A stretch of 64,000 bases of DNA from Sphingobacterium sp. N143 (GCF_030325625.1 NZ_JACAIS010000003.1:62001-126000); one strand, 5' to 3'; numbered from the stretch's first letter, positions 54,832 to 64,000 are shown. Made by a program: numbers and translations. Notes: generated by a model from the letters alone, not told the origin.

Positions 54832-55266
54832 ATGCAAGGAAGATTTCATCAATATTTGTTCAACGTAGTAGGTACTATACTAATCAGTTTGGGTTGGTGC
54901 TTTGGCGTAACACAATATTATTCAACCTCCTATTCTTCTGTCGATCATCAACATGCTGTCAGTTCTTCTGATCAAGTTGTGGAAAACAGAGACCTTGGAA
55001 CAGAAACCTTATATCAAGGTAAACATCATCCCCCTACTAAATTCCGTGCTTATTTCCCCGAAAACGACACTGAAAATGATGATACAGGAGAGAGTTCTGC
55101 TGGTTCCGACTTACTTTTCTTGTCTGGAAATGACTTTGGAAATTTAATTTCCTATTTCTCTGCCGAATTTCTGAATAAACGTGTGGCCATTTCCTTGGCT
55201 TACTTGGAGAACCTCAGCCCGAGTAAAAGTTCTCTATATATCCATTACGGAGTTTTTAGACTGTGA
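54832..55266 (+). CDS. Small protein of unknown function upstream of efflux genes
   Basis: A 144-residue protein. An N-terminal hydrophobic segment (about 8-28, LFNVVGTILISLGWCFGVTQ) may be a signal anchor. The middle is acidic and low in structure (PENDTENDDTGESSAGSD). The C-terminus is mixed (FGNLISYFSAEFLNKRVAISLAYLENLSP) and ends in IHYGVFRL. I recognise no family. It lies 107 bases upstream of the efflux adaptor gene and has its own good promoter, so it may be the first gene of that operon or an independent small gene. Confidence 0.55.
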   Translation: MQGRFHQYLFNVVGTILISLGWCFGVTQYYSTSYSSVDHQHAVSSSDQVVENRDLGTETLYQGKHHPPTKFRAYFPENDTENDDTGESSAGSDLLFLSGNDFGNLISYFSAEFLNKRVAISLAYLENLSPSKSSLYIHYGVFRL

Positions 55267-55373
55267 TTTTAGACTAATTTTTATCATTTAAATGGCTTGG
55301 TTTTCAATATTTATTTTGGGAACCCGGGACATTATTGCCCAATTTTTTTAAAAATTATTATAAAAATATTATC

Positions 55374-56459
55374 ATGGTCATGAAAAATCTCATGTACATA
55401 AACTTGTGCCTCATCATATTTTCCATAAGCTGTCAGTCGGAGAAAAAAGAAAAAACAGAAGCTGCAGTTTTCAATGTCACCACCCCTCTTGTAAAAGATA
55501 CACTCGTCAATAAAGATTATGTGGCTCAGATTCGTTCTATTAATCACATCGAACTACGTGCGCAGGAAAAAGGCTATATCCAATCTATTTTTGTGGATGA
55601 GGGACAGTATGTGCAAAAAGGACAGTCACTATTTAAGATTATGCCCAATCTATATGAATCTGATGTTAATCGTGCCAAAGCTGAGCTTAGATACACAGAG
55701 ATTGAATATCAAAACACCAAAAATCTTTCTGAAAAAGATATCGTAGCACCGCAGGAAACCGAAATGGCCAGAGCAAAATATGAAAAAGCCAAAGCCGAAC
55801 TCGCCGCGATGAATACACACCTCCAATTTACGGACATCAAAGCTCCTTTCTCAGGCATTGTTGGCAAGCTGCATGTCCGCAAAGGAAGTCTTGTTGATGA
55901 GGGGGAATTGATCACTGAACTGTCAGACAACAGCAAAATGTGGGTATATTTCAATGTCCCCGAAGTCGAATACCTCAACCAAATGGATGCAAAGAGAGAC
56001 AACACGCCGCTACATGTACGCCTCAAAATGGCCAATGGCAAGGAATTTAACCAGGATGGTATCGTAGAAACAATCGAATCCGATTTTAATAACGAAACAG
56101 GAAATATAGCCTACCGGGCCACATTCCCCAACCCCAAAGGGTTATTAAGATATGGACAGACCGGAAATATCATGATCACATCGCCTTATCAGGATGCGCT
56201 CATGATCCCACAGAAAGCCACATTTGAGGAACTTGAAAAGAAATATGTTTATGTCATAACAAAAGATAACAAAGTAAAAGCAAGAGAGATCAAAGTTGCT
56301 GCTGAACTACCTCATATCTATGTTGTCGCCTCTGGTCTGGGAAAAGATGAAAAGATTCTTCTGAATGGTCTCCGTATGGTACAGGAGAACCAAACAATAG
56401 CATCTAAATACCAAACACCAGAGAAGGTCATGTCAAATTTAGATTTATATGCAGAGTAA
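55374..56459 (+). CDS. RND efflux periplasmic adaptor (membrane fusion protein)
   Basis: ATG at 55374 (or 55380) is chosen over a TTG at 55335 because it opens a lipoprotein signal (MKNLMYINLCLIIFSISC). The protein has the hairpin-lipoyl-barrel plan of AcrA-type adaptors: lipoyl halves ELRAQEKGYIQSIFVDEGQYVQKGQ and IKAPFSGIVGKLHVRKGSLVDEGE, a short coiled-coil between them (VNRAKAELRYTEIEYQNTKN region), then beta-barrel and membrane-proximal domains. It connects the inner-membrane pump and the outer-membrane channel encoded next. Confidence 0.93.
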   Translation: MVMKNLMYINLCLIIFSISCQSEKKEKTEAAVFNVTTPLVKDTLVNKDYVAQIRSINHIELRAQEKGYIQSIFVDEGQYVQKGQSLFKIMPNLYESDVNRAKAELRYTEIEYQNTKNLSEKDIVAPQETEMARAKYEKAKAELAAMNTHLQFTDIKAPFSGIVGKLHVRKGSLVDEGELITELSDNSKMWVYFNVPEVEYLNQMDAKRDNTPLHVRLKMANGKEFNQDGIVETIESDFNNETGNIAYRATFPNPKGLLRYGQTGNIMITSPYQDALMIPQKATFEELEKKYVYVITKDNKVKAREIKVAAELPHIYVVASGLGKDEKILLNGLRMVQENQTIASKYQTPEKVMSNLDLYAE

Positions 56460-56474
56460 TTAAAAAGCAGCCTT

Positions 56475-59400
56475 ATGTTTAAAAAAGTAATACACCGACC
56501 GGTATTTGCCATCGTGATATCAGTCGTGATCCTATTTATCGGTGGCCTGGCAATCAAACAGCTTCCTACCGAACAGTTTCCTAAAATTGCACCAACGACG
56601 GTCGCGGTATCCATTGCCTATCCCGGGGCGAGCGCAGATGTGCTCGTCAAATCATCGTTGATCACATTGGAAAATGCGATCAATGGCGTTCAGGGAATGC
56701 GCTATATCGCCACAGATGCTACCAGTGCTGGAGAGGCTACTGTCAATGTCATCTTTGAACCCGGAACAGATCCCAATGATGCAGTCGTACTGGTAAAAAC
56801 CAGAGTGGATCAGGTCATGCCCCTACTTCCTGAACTAGTCCAGAAAGAAGGTGTGATCGTCAATCCTATCCAGCCCAGTATGTTGATGTATGTGAATCTT
56901 TACAGCACCAACAAAAGCATGGACGAGAAGTTCCTGTACAATTATGCCATGGTGAATATCATTCCTGAAATCAACCGTATCCATGGTATTGCCAAATCAC
57001 AGATTCTAGGAAGCCGAAAATATGCCATGCGTATCTGGCTGAATCCGGACCGCATGCGTGCCTATAGTTTATCTGTTGATGAAGTCATGGAATCCATTGG
57101 TGAACAGAGTATTATCGGCCGGCCGGGACGTCTTGGTCAAAGCTCCGGTATTGCTGCCCAGTCATTGGAATATGTATTGACCTATAAGGGACAATATAAT
57201 ACACCTGAAGAGTATGAAAATATTATCGTTAGGTCCAATACTGAAGGAGAAAATATCAAACTGAAAGACGTCGCCAAAGTCGAACTGGGCAGTGAGTTCT
57301 TTGATATTTACTCCAATTTAGATGGACATCCCTCAGCATCTATTGTGCTCAAGCAAAATTATGGTAGCAATGCCAATGATGTCATCAGGGATGTCAAGGC
57401 CAAACTGGATGAAATGAAGGGCAACTTCCCTCCCGGTATTGACTACAAGGTCAGCTACGATGTATCTCAATTTTTGGATGCTTCGATCGAACAGGTAATG
57501 CATACTTTACGGGATGCTTTTATCTTGGTGGCCATCGTCGTTTTTATTTTCTTAGGAGACTGGCGTTCTACCTTGATCCCTATCATTGCGGTGCCCGTAT
57601 CCTTGATCGGAACATTTTTTGTCATCCAGCTTTTTGGTCTATCGATCAACCTGGTCACACTTTTTGCTTTGGTCCTGGCCATCGGAATTGTAGTCGACAA
57701 CGCCATCGTTGTTATTGAAGCTGTCCATGCTAAAATGGAAGAAAACAATATTTCACCCTATCATGCGGTGAAAGAAGTAATGGCCGAGATTGCAGGTGCT
57801 ATTATTGCCATCACAGCCGTCATGGTTGCAGTATTTATTCCGATTTCATTTATGACAGGGCCTGTCGGTACATTCTATCGTCAATTTTCAATTACCATGG
57901 CGAGTTCCATTGTCATATCGGCTGTTGTCGCCCTGACATTAACACCTGTATTGGCAGCCATGCTTCTCAAAAATAATCATGGCAAACCCAAACAAGTAAA
58001 TATATTTACCAAATCACTGGATGCTTTTAATAATGCCTTCGATAAAGTGACCGGAAAATACGCTTCTTTCCTTCGGAAAATTGCTAGCAGAAGGGTGGTC
58101 ACCTGGGGCATTCTGATGGCGTTCTGTGCTGGAATATTTGTCATCAACAAAACGCTTCCTGGAGGATTTATCCCAAGTGAGGACCAGGGAACCATTTATG
58201 CAATTATTCAGACACCTCCCGGATCAACTCTCGAGCAGACAAATAAAGTATCCCGAGAGCTGCAAAAAATATGTCAAGCGGTGGATGGTGTGGAGTCGGT
58301 ATCATCGCTGGCAGGTTATGAAATCATGACCGAAGGCCGTGGTTCAAATGCTGGAACATGTCTGATCAACCTGAAGACCTGGGATGATCGTGAGCATTCC
58401 GTCAAAGAGATCATGGAAGAGCTCGAAGAGAAGTCAAAGGATTTAGGTGCCACAGTCGAATTTTTTGAACCTCCTGCGGTACCCGGATTTGGATCTTCCG
58501 GCGGTTTCTCCATGCGCCTGCTTGACCTCAACAGAACAACTGATTATCAGGATTTCGACAAAGTGAACAAAGCATTTATCGCCAATCTAAAAAAACGCAA
58601 AGAACTGACCGGCGTATTTACCTTTTTTGCGGCCAACTATCCACAATACGAACTGGTCTTTGATAATAATGCAGCCATGCAAAAAGGGGTGTCTATTGGT
58701 AAAGCCATGGACAACCTGAATATCCTTATTGGCAGTACCTATGAACAGGGCTTTATTCGATTTGGGCAGTTCTTTAAGGTATATGTGCAGTCATCCCCCG
58801 AATTTAGACGGCTTCCCTCGGATATCATGAACCTATATGTAAAAAATGATCATGATCAAATGGTCCCCTATTCTGCGTTTATGACATTAAAGAAAACACA
58901 GGGACCAAATGAGATCACCCGTTATAATATGTATAACTCCGCAGCCATCCGCGGCCTTCCAGCCAATGGATATACAACTGCTGATGCCATTCAGGCAATC
59001 AATGAGACCGCCCTCAGCACATTACCCCATGGTTATAAAGTAGCTTGGGAAGGATTGTCGTATGATGAAGCCCAGCGTGGAAATGAAGCAATCTACGTGT
59101 TTCTCGTGGTGCTGGTATTCGTCTATCTTGTTCTCGCTGCTCAATACGAAAGTTTTATTCTCCCCTTTTCGGTATTACTTTCCTTGCCTGTGGGTGTTTT
59201 TGGTTCATTCTTCCTATTGAAGGCCATGGGACTAGAAAACGATATTTATGCACAGGTAGGACTTATTATGATCATTGGTCTCTTGGGTAAAAATGCCGTG
59301 CTCATTGTCGAATTTGCAGTCAAACGTCGCCAGGCCGGTGACTCCATTTTAGAAGCCGCTATTGAAGGTTCAAGAGCACGTTTCAGGCCAATCTTGATGA

Positions 59401-59636
59401 CTTCCTTTGCATTTATAGCAGGGCTTGTTCCCCTCGTCTTTGCGGGTGGTGCCGGTGCCATCGGAAACCATACCATAGGTGCATCTGCATTAGGGGGAAT
59501 GCTTGTCGGGACAATTTTCGGCGTCATTGTCATTCCAGGGCTCTATTACATATTTGCCAAAGTGGCCGACGGGCGAAAAATGATCCAGGCCGAAGACGAA
59601 TCACCATTAAGCGAAGATATGATCCATTATGAATAA
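56475..59636 (+). CDS. RND multidrug efflux pump, inner-membrane subunit (HAE1 family)
   Basis: A 1053-residue pump with 12 membrane helices and two large periplasmic loops. The N-terminus is FKKVIHRPVFAIVISVVI. The helix 4 proton-relay motif reads GIVVDNAIVVIEA, so Asp408 is kept but the second Asp of the AcrB pair is Asn409. The helix 10 Lys is present in GLLGKNAVLIVEFAVKRR. It should export drugs, bile-type detergents or other amphiphiles by proton exchange. It starts 15 bases after the adaptor gene and overlaps the channel gene by 8 bases. Confidence 0.94.
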   Translation: MFKKVIHRPVFAIVISVVILFIGGLAIKQLPTEQFPKIAPTTVAVSIAYPGASADVLVKSSLITLENAINGVQGMRYIATDATSAGEATVNVIFEPGTDPNDAVVLVKTRVDQVMPLLPELVQKEGVIVNPIQPSMLMYVNLYSTNKSMDEKFLYNYAMVNIIPEINRIHGIAKSQILGSRKYAMRIWLNPDRMRAYSLSVDEVMESIGEQSIIGRPGRLGQSSGIAAQSLEYVLTYKGQYNTPEEYENIIVRSNTEGENIKLKDVAKVELGSEFFDIYSNLDGHPSASIVLKQNYGSNANDVIRDVKAKLDEMKGNFPPGIDYKVSYDVSQFLDASIEQVMHTLRDAFILVAIVVFIFLGDWRSTLIPIIAVPVSLIGTFFVIQLFGLSINLVTLFALVLAIGIVVDNAIVVIEAVHAKMEENNISPYHAVKEVMAEIAGAIIAITAVMVAVFIPISFMTGPVGTFYRQFSITMASSIVISAVVALTLTPVLAAMLLKNNHGKPKQVNIFTKSLDAFNNAFDKVTGKYASFLRKIASRRVVTWGILMAFCAGIFVINKTLPGGFIPSEDQGTIYAIIQTPPGSTLEQTNKVSRELQKICQAVDGVESVSSLAGYEIMTEGRGSNAGTCLINLKTWDDREHSVKEIMEELEEKSKDLGATVEFFEPPAVPGFGSSGGFSMRLLDLNRTTDYQDFDKVNKAFIANLKKRKELTGVFTFFAANYPQYELVFDNNAAMQKGVSIGKAMDNLNILIGSTYEQGFIRFGQFFKVYVQSSPEFRRLPSDIMNLYVKNDHDQMVPYSAFMTLKKTQGPNEITRYNMYNSAAIRGLPANGYTTADAIQAINETALSTLPHGYKVAWEGLSYDEAQRGNEAIYVFLVVLVFVYLVLAAQYESFILPFSVLLSLPVGVFGSFFLLKAMGLENDIYAQVGLIMIIGLLGKNAVLIVEFAVKRRQAGDSILEAAIEGSRARFRPILMTSFAFIAGLVPLVFAGGAGAIGNHTIGASALGGMLVGTIFGVIVIPGLYYIFAKVADGRKMIQAEDESPLSEDMIHYE

Positions 59637-61065
59637 GAATAAAATATATCAGTATACGGGCTATGCTCTTTTCCTGTTAAGTTTTGCAGCCTGTAAACCC
59701 ATAGAGATACAACAGCGTATTGAAAATAGAAATGTGCCCGAAAAATATGGTAACGCAGACCGGGATTCTTCGAATACCGGAAAAATCAAATGGCAAGCTT
59801 ATTTTTCGGACCCTAATTTATTGGCACTGATTGATCAGGCGCTTCAAAATAATCAGGAATTACATATAGTCCTTCAGGAAATTGAGATCTCCAAAAATGA
59901 GATCAGTGCGAAAAAAGGTGAATATTTGCCTGCTGTGGGTGTTAAAGTTGGAGCAGGTGTAGATAAAGTGAGCCGCTATACAAATATCGGTGCCATGGAA
60001 GCAACCACCGAAATCGAACCCGGTAAAGAAATGCCTGATCCGTTATTTGATTTTGGAATCGGCATCCAGGCAAAATGGGAAACGGATATTTGGGGAAAGC
60101 TTCACAATGCCACAAAAGCCCAGCTCCAAAGATACCTTGCTAGTGTAGAAGGAAAAAATTTCATGGTGACAAACCTCATTTCAGAAATTGCGGATTCCTA
60201 CTACGAACTCCTTGCATTGGACAATGAATTGATGGTTATCAATCAGAACATCAAAATCCAGAACGATGCGCTGGATGTGGTAAAGGATCTCAAAAAATTT
60301 GCCCGGTCCAACAAGCTTGCCGTAAAAAGATTTCAGGCGCAGATCCTGAAAACCCAGGGTATGCAGTACGACATCAAACAGCAGATTACAGAAACAGAAA
60401 ATAAAATCAATTACCTGGTCGGAAGATTTCCGCAACCCGTACCACGAAACAAGGATGCATTCGATCAACTTGTCCCACAAACGGTGCATACGGGTATCCC
60501 TTCAGACCTGTTGGAAAATCGGCCTGACATCAAGCAGGCGGAGTATGATCTCGCTGCTTCCAAACTGGATATCAAATCGGCAAAAGCACGATTCTATCCA
60601 TCACTGGATATTGCTGCCGGAATAGGTTTTCAAGCATTTAATCCGACTTACCTCGTGAAGCCTGAATCTTTTCTCTCCTCTCTCGTAGGGGAACTTACAG
60701 CACCATTGATCAACAAAAAAGCGATCAAGGCTGCATACTACAATGCCAATGCAAGGCAAGTACAGGCGGTTTACCATTATGAACAGACGATCTTGGGTGC
60801 TTATATTGAAGTGGCAAACCAACTCTCCAAAATTAAGAACCTCGAAAGTAGTGTTGATATTAAAACCAAAGAAGTCGATGCCTTGAATGAATCCATCGGC
60901 ATTTCCAACGACCTGTTTAAATATGCACGGGCTGATTATATGGAAGTGTTGCTCACGCAACGTGATGCTTTAGAGTCCAAATTCGAATTGGTCGAAAAGA
61001 AAGTGAACCAGCTTAAGGCCAGTGTAGCCATTTATCGGGCTTTAGGTGGCGGATGGAGTCATTAA
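59629..61065 (+). CDS. Outer-membrane efflux channel (TolC/OprM/NodT family lipoprotein)
   Basis: A 478-residue channel subunit with a lipobox (LLSFAAC, Cys22) as in OprM-type proteins. Two repeats of the outer-membrane efflux domain are visible (about 60-250 and 275-470), with ALIDQALQNNQELHIVLQEIEISKNE and RPDIKQAEYDLAASKLDIKSAKARFYPSLD. It completes the three-part pump with the adaptor and RND subunit. Eight bases overlap the pump gene, so translation is coupled, and a strong terminator follows. Confidence 0.93.
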   Translation: MNKNKIYQYTGYALFLLSFAACKPIEIQQRIENRNVPEKYGNADRDSSNTGKIKWQAYFSDPNLLALIDQALQNNQELHIVLQEIEISKNEISAKKGEYLPAVGVKVGAGVDKVSRYTNIGAMEATTEIEPGKEMPDPLFDFGIGIQAKWETDIWGKLHNATKAQLQRYLASVEGKNFMVTNLISEIADSYYELLALDNELMVINQNIKIQNDALDVVKDLKKFARSNKLAVKRFQAQILKTQGMQYDIKQQITETENKINYLVGRFPQPVPRNKDAFDQLVPQTVHTGIPSDLLENRPDIKQAEYDLAASKLDIKSAKARFYPSLDIAAGIGFQAFNPTYLVKPESFLSSLVGELTAPLINKKAIKAAYYNANARQVQAVYHYEQTILGAYIEVANQLSKIKNLESSVDIKTKEVDALNESIGISNDLFKYARADYMEVLLTQRDALESKFELVEKKVNQLKASVAIYRALGGGWSH

Positions 61066-61097
61066 AATATACGTTTAGTTTTTATTTTTACTCGTTG

Positions 61098-61128
61098 GGG
61101 GCTTGTCTTAGGATAAGCCCCTTTTTTA
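61098..61128 (+). terminator. Rho-independent terminator of the RND efflux operon
   Basis: GGGGCTTGTC (61098-61107) pairs with GATAAGCCCC (61112-61121), ten base pairs with one G-T pair and loop TTAG, followed by six T. It lies 33 bases after the channel gene stop. Confidence 0.88.
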
Positions 61129-61216
61129 TTCTTACTGTTATTCATCCCGTTTTTTATTCTTCCTTTTTCCCGGCTATTCAGTAAATTTACCATAAGCAAT
61201 TAAAAATAAACCCATT

Positions 61217-61954
61217 ATGAACAGATCTGTAAATAAAAAGGTCAATCTATTGATCTTATATGCCATTATCAGCTCCCTGGCTCTGATTGGTCTACTGAGC
61301 AAGTCTTTCTTCATCAAAGATACTACTGCCCAGCAGAATGAATTAACTGTAAAACGCCTGAATATTGTCGGTGAAGATGGAAGTTATCGCATGGTTTTCA
61401 GCAATGAAAAGCGTCAGCATTCTGGGCGCGTTGCCGGAGAAGATCTTCCTCCAAGAAAACGGCCGGCAGGAATTATTTTTTTTAATAATGAAGGTGATGA
61501 ATGTGGCGGTCTCATCGCAGAAGTAGATCAAACAGAGAAAGGAAAAAATGCCTACATGTCCTTTACCATGGATAATTATCATGATGATCAAGCCTTACAG
61601 ATTATTAACGATGAGTATTATGAGGATGGAACGACTTCCATACACCGAGGTGTTGTACTGAATGAATATCCTGAAAATTCAAACCTGATGGATAGGTACC
61701 ATAAACTATTGGAAGCAGATAAGATTACTGATCAAAAACAACGTGATCTTCAAAAACAAATGATCCTGGATAATAAAAGTGCCAAAAGAAGGCTTTTTAT
61801 CGGAAGGGGGAAAGATAAAAATACAGGATTATTCCTTTATGATCAGCTGGGGAAACTTAAAATGAAAATTTTCATTGACGTTCAGGGAAATCCACGGATG
61901 CAGATCCTTGATCAAAATGGAAACGATAAGGATATACTGTCATTTCAAAAGTGA
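61217..61954 (+). CDS. Membrane-anchored protein of unknown function
   Basis: A 245-residue protein with one N-terminal membrane anchor (about 9-30, VNLLILYAIISSLALIGLL), a short Gln/Thr linker, and a beta-rich outer part with repeated strands of the type VKRLNIVGEDGSYRMVFSN, RLFIGRGKDKNTGLFLYDQ and KIFIDVQGNPRMQILDQNG. A charged helix lies at about 160-190. I recognise no characterised family. It stands alone between the efflux terminator and a long inverted repeat. Confidence 0.7.
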   Translation: MNRSVNKKVNLLILYAIISSLALIGLLSKSFFIKDTTAQQNELTVKRLNIVGEDGSYRMVFSNEKRQHSGRVAGEDLPPRKRPAGIIFFNNEGDECGGLIAEVDQTEKGKNAYMSFTMDNYHDDQALQIINDEYYEDGTTSIHRGVVLNEYPENSNLMDRYHKLLEADKITDQKQRDLQKQMILDNKSAKRRLFIGRGKDKNTGLFLYDQLGKLKMKIFIDVQGNPRMQILDQNGNDKDILSFQK

Positions 61955-61976
61955 GAACACAGAGCAAATAACAACT

Positions 61977-62033
61977 AGCTCCATCCACTCCTACGCCAAC
62001 AAATTAATTTTTCGAGCTTAGGTGGATGGGGCT
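61977..62033. repeat. Inverted repeat with 12-bp arms
   Basis: AGCTCCATCCAC (61977-61988) pairs with GTGGATGGGGCT (62022-62033), with one G-T pair, around a 33-base AT-rich spacer. It lies between convergent genes, 23 bases after the stop at 61954. It could be a shared 3'-end structure; no T tract is next to the stem. Confidence 0.55.
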
Positions 62034-62088
62034 ATGCACTTCTATTTCAAAAATGAGATTTTCCAGGCATCATCCTCGAATAATCGCA

Positions 62089-63023
62089 TTAAAATGTAGG
62101 TGGTGCTGCGTTTAGATCTGCTTCCAAAAATTCCTCAATCATCGGAACGATCCAGTCCATTCTGTACATCATACCGATATGGGTGGTGCCTGGCAGAATA
62201 GCAAGACGTGATTTGGGCAGACCATGAATATCTCCCATTTTCCCACCACCCATGGCCTTAAACAGTGCCACAGCATGTTCGTAGCGTATACCATCTGCAT
62301 CACCAATCGCCATAAACAAAGGTGCTTTGATATTTTTCACTTCTTTGGACCAGTCATAAGGCTTTAAATCTATATGCATTACTTTTTTCACAAATTCAGG
62401 AAAATGGGCTGGGTCATTACCAAGACTGTCATATTGCTTGACGATTTCAGAATCTTTAAACATGTCCGCATTGATGGATGAAAAGCTGGCTTCAACATCA
62501 GGCCACCATCCATCATGTGCATAACTGCCAGATAATATCACTAACCTACGCAGCTGCTCAGGATGGCGCACGGCAAACTGAAAAGCAATCCCCCCCCCAT
62601 ACTATAGCCTAAGACATCTGCGCTGTCTATCTTAAGATGTTTCAATAAACCAGATACATCATCCGCCATCCCCTCATAACTGATCTCCCGGTCTATATCT
62701 CTGGTACGTCCATGGCCCTGCATTTCTGCAACAATCACTTTCCGTCCGGCAAATAAAGGAATGATATTCGCCCAGTTTAATGGAATGGTCATAAAAGACC
62801 CATGCAGCAACACAATAGGCTTTCCTTCACCATATACTTCATAATACATTTTAAGTCCATTTACAGGGGCATAACCTACCTCTGTTGGCTTGGCTTTCTT
62901 TGCTGTCAGGGTATCTTCCACTTGACTGGCTTTGTTCGTTTGCTTTTGCACTGACTGCTGACAGGATACCAAGATACCCAAAAGCCCACTCACGATAGCT
63001 GTTATTGTTGTCTTCATTTTCAT
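62089..63023 (-). pseudogene. Alpha/beta hydrolase, frameshifted in a poly-G tract
   Basis: Two open frames, 62541-63023 and 62089-62571, together encode one alpha/beta hydrolase. The first has a lipoprotein signal (LLGILVSCQQ), the oxyanion strand IVLLHGSFMT and the nucleophile elbow GYSMGG. The second has the downstream core, VRHPEQLRRLVILSGSYAH, the acidic residue near MAIGDADG and the catalytic His in PGTTHIGM. They meet at nine G in a row (62590-62598, minus strand). Ten G would give the continuous family sequence GYSMGGGIAFQFAVRHPE. With nine, translation ends shortly after. This is a one-base deletion, slippage or a sequencing error. Confidence 0.85.
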
Positions 63024-63281
63024 ATCGATTTATTTTGTTATTGGTATAAGCAAATATACCGACATCATGCCCCTGCATGCATAGTGGGTATCCGACAATT
63101 CAAGGGGGCAATAGCGACAATTCCTTTCAGTTGAAAAGGTTTGAAAGCTTTACCGCTCCATCACGGTCAATGAAAAATAATGTCTACTGACATAAAATAT
63201 TTCAGGTAAAAAATAGAAATCAGTACAGCCTTATGTAATATTTCCTTAAATTGTCTCCTGTATTTAATAAGACTGGACGGT

Positions 63282-63872
63282 ATGGATATACTAGAATTGG
63301 ACGCCGCATATTGGGATGAGCGTTATAAAAATCGTCAAACAGGATGGGATATTGGTTACGCCTCCCCGCCTATTATCAACTATGCCGAAGCTTCAATCCC
63401 TAAGCATGCCTCCATCTTAATTCCAGGTTGTGGAAATGCCCACGAGGCAAAGGCACTTTTGGCACTCGGCTTCAAGCATATCACCCTATTGGATATCGCG
63501 CCAACTTTGGTTGAAAACGTCAGGCAGGAACTGGGTGAGCATGCTCCTATTCAAGTCATCTGCCAGGACTTTTTTCAACATAACCAGCAGTACGATTATA
63601 TCCTGGAGCAAACTTTCTTCTGCGCATTGCATCCAACACTACGGCAAAAATACGTACAACAGATGGCAGCCCTGCTTCATCCAAATGGCATTCTTGCCGG
63701 CCTATTATTCAATAAAGAATTTACACAACAAGGTCCTCCCTTTGGGGGAAACAAGACAATCTATCAGCAGCTCTTCCACAGCGATTTTAATATTTTGCAA
63801 ATGATCGATTGCCCAAACAGTATCCCCCCAAGACAGGGTAATGAGCTCTTCTTTGCATTAAAAAAGAAATAG
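63282..63872 (+). CDS. TPMT-family SAM-dependent methyltransferase
   Basis: A 196-residue class I methyltransferase of the thiopurine S-methyltransferase family. The N-terminus YWDERYKNRQTGWDIG and the SAM-binding loop ILIPGCGNAHEAKALLALG are characteristic, followed by the acidic strand end LLDIAP and EQTFFCALHP. Family members methylate thiols, selenium or tellurium compounds, or halides; the substrate here is not evident. It is a single gene on the plus strand, converging with the partial gene that follows. Confidence 0.88.
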   Translation: MDILELDAAYWDERYKNRQTGWDIGYASPPIINYAEASIPKHASILIPGCGNAHEAKALLALGFKHITLLDIAPTLVENVRQELGEHAPIQVICQDFFQHNQQYDYILEQTFFCALHPTLRQKYVQQMAALLHPNGILAGLLFNKEFTQQGPPFGGNKTIYQQLFHSDFNILQMIDCPNSIPPRQGNELFFALKKK

Positions 63873-63878
63873 CTGGCC

Positions 63879-64000
63879 CTATTTCCCGGGCATTACCTTA
63901 TAGGTTGGATCTTCGATGATATTGACGATGGCAATTCCCTCGGCATTTTTGAGTAGCGAACGGCAGTCTTCACTAAGATGCCAGAGCTCTATTTTCTTTT
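63879..64000 (-). CDS. C-terminal end of an unidentified protein (cut by window edge)
   Basis: Forty codons end in TAG at 63879 on the minus strand. The visible sequence is KKIELWHLSEDCRSLLKNAEG, continuing IAIVNIIEDPTYKVMPGK. An open frame up to the window edge and a convergent position with only six bases after the methyltransferase gene support a real gene. I do not recognise the family. Confidence 0.5.
   Translation of the reverse strand, partial: KKIELWHLSEDCRSLLKNAEGIAIVNIIEDPTYKVMPGK

Overview
The window looks like a chromosomal segment of a Bacteroidota bacterium, most likely Sphingobacteriaceae (Sphingobacterium-like; the genus is inference). The evidence is two SusC/SusD pairs, FecI/FecR-type ECF sigma/anti-sigma pairs, a one-protein hybrid two-component regulator, a bestrophin channel, NamZ, and -7 promoter elements of the Bacteroidota form TAnnTTTG. 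There is no rRNA, tRNA, CRISPR array, prophage or insertion sequence that I can see.

Layout. 1-2850: two sigma/anti-sigma modules lie back to back; the left one is cut by the window edge. 2946-10743: the right module leads into a small polysaccharide-utilisation locus with SusC (STN domain), SusD, a GH29-like fucosidase and a formylglycine sulfatase, closed by a clear terminator. This suggests a sulfated, fucose-containing glycan. 11021-14232: membrane and regulatory genes (DUF202, bestrophin, a PadR pair, an unknown membrane protein). 14517-26538: a fructan locus on the minus strand (MFS transporter, fructokinase, SusC, SusD, GH32) with a divergent sensor/regulator hybrid. 26691-28808: a broken isochorismatase-family gene and a NamZ muramidase.

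28860-39503: an accessory DnaE polymerase, a MoxR-type ATPase with a VWA protein, an AraC regulator with two AhpD-like proteins, a GAPDH, and a DUF3784-like membrane protein. 40075-43224: a LodA/LodB-like pair, that is, a predicted cysteine tryptophylquinone oxidase and its flavoprotein partner. 43246-51954: a seven-gene sialic acid operon (GntR/FadR regulator, sialidase, lyase, mutarotase, MFS transporter, two sialate O-acetylesterases) with two matching palindromic operators.

52440-64000: a secreted unknown protein, a Y-family polymerase (dinB), a possible small RNA, a small unknown protein, an RND efflux operon, a membrane-anchored unknown protein, an alpha/beta hydrolase broken in a poly-G tract, a TPMT-like methyltransferase and the end of one further gene.

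The main unifying signals are regulatory. The dnaE and dinB promoters, 22 kb apart, share a nearly identical 22-bp palindromic element, which suggests one damage-responsive repressor. The sialic acid operator half-sites recur as a perfect palindrome between the two sigma-factor genes about 50 kb away. Fucosidase, sulfatase, sialidase and acetylesterases together fit feeding on host-type glycans, and the fructan locus fits plant-derived sugars.
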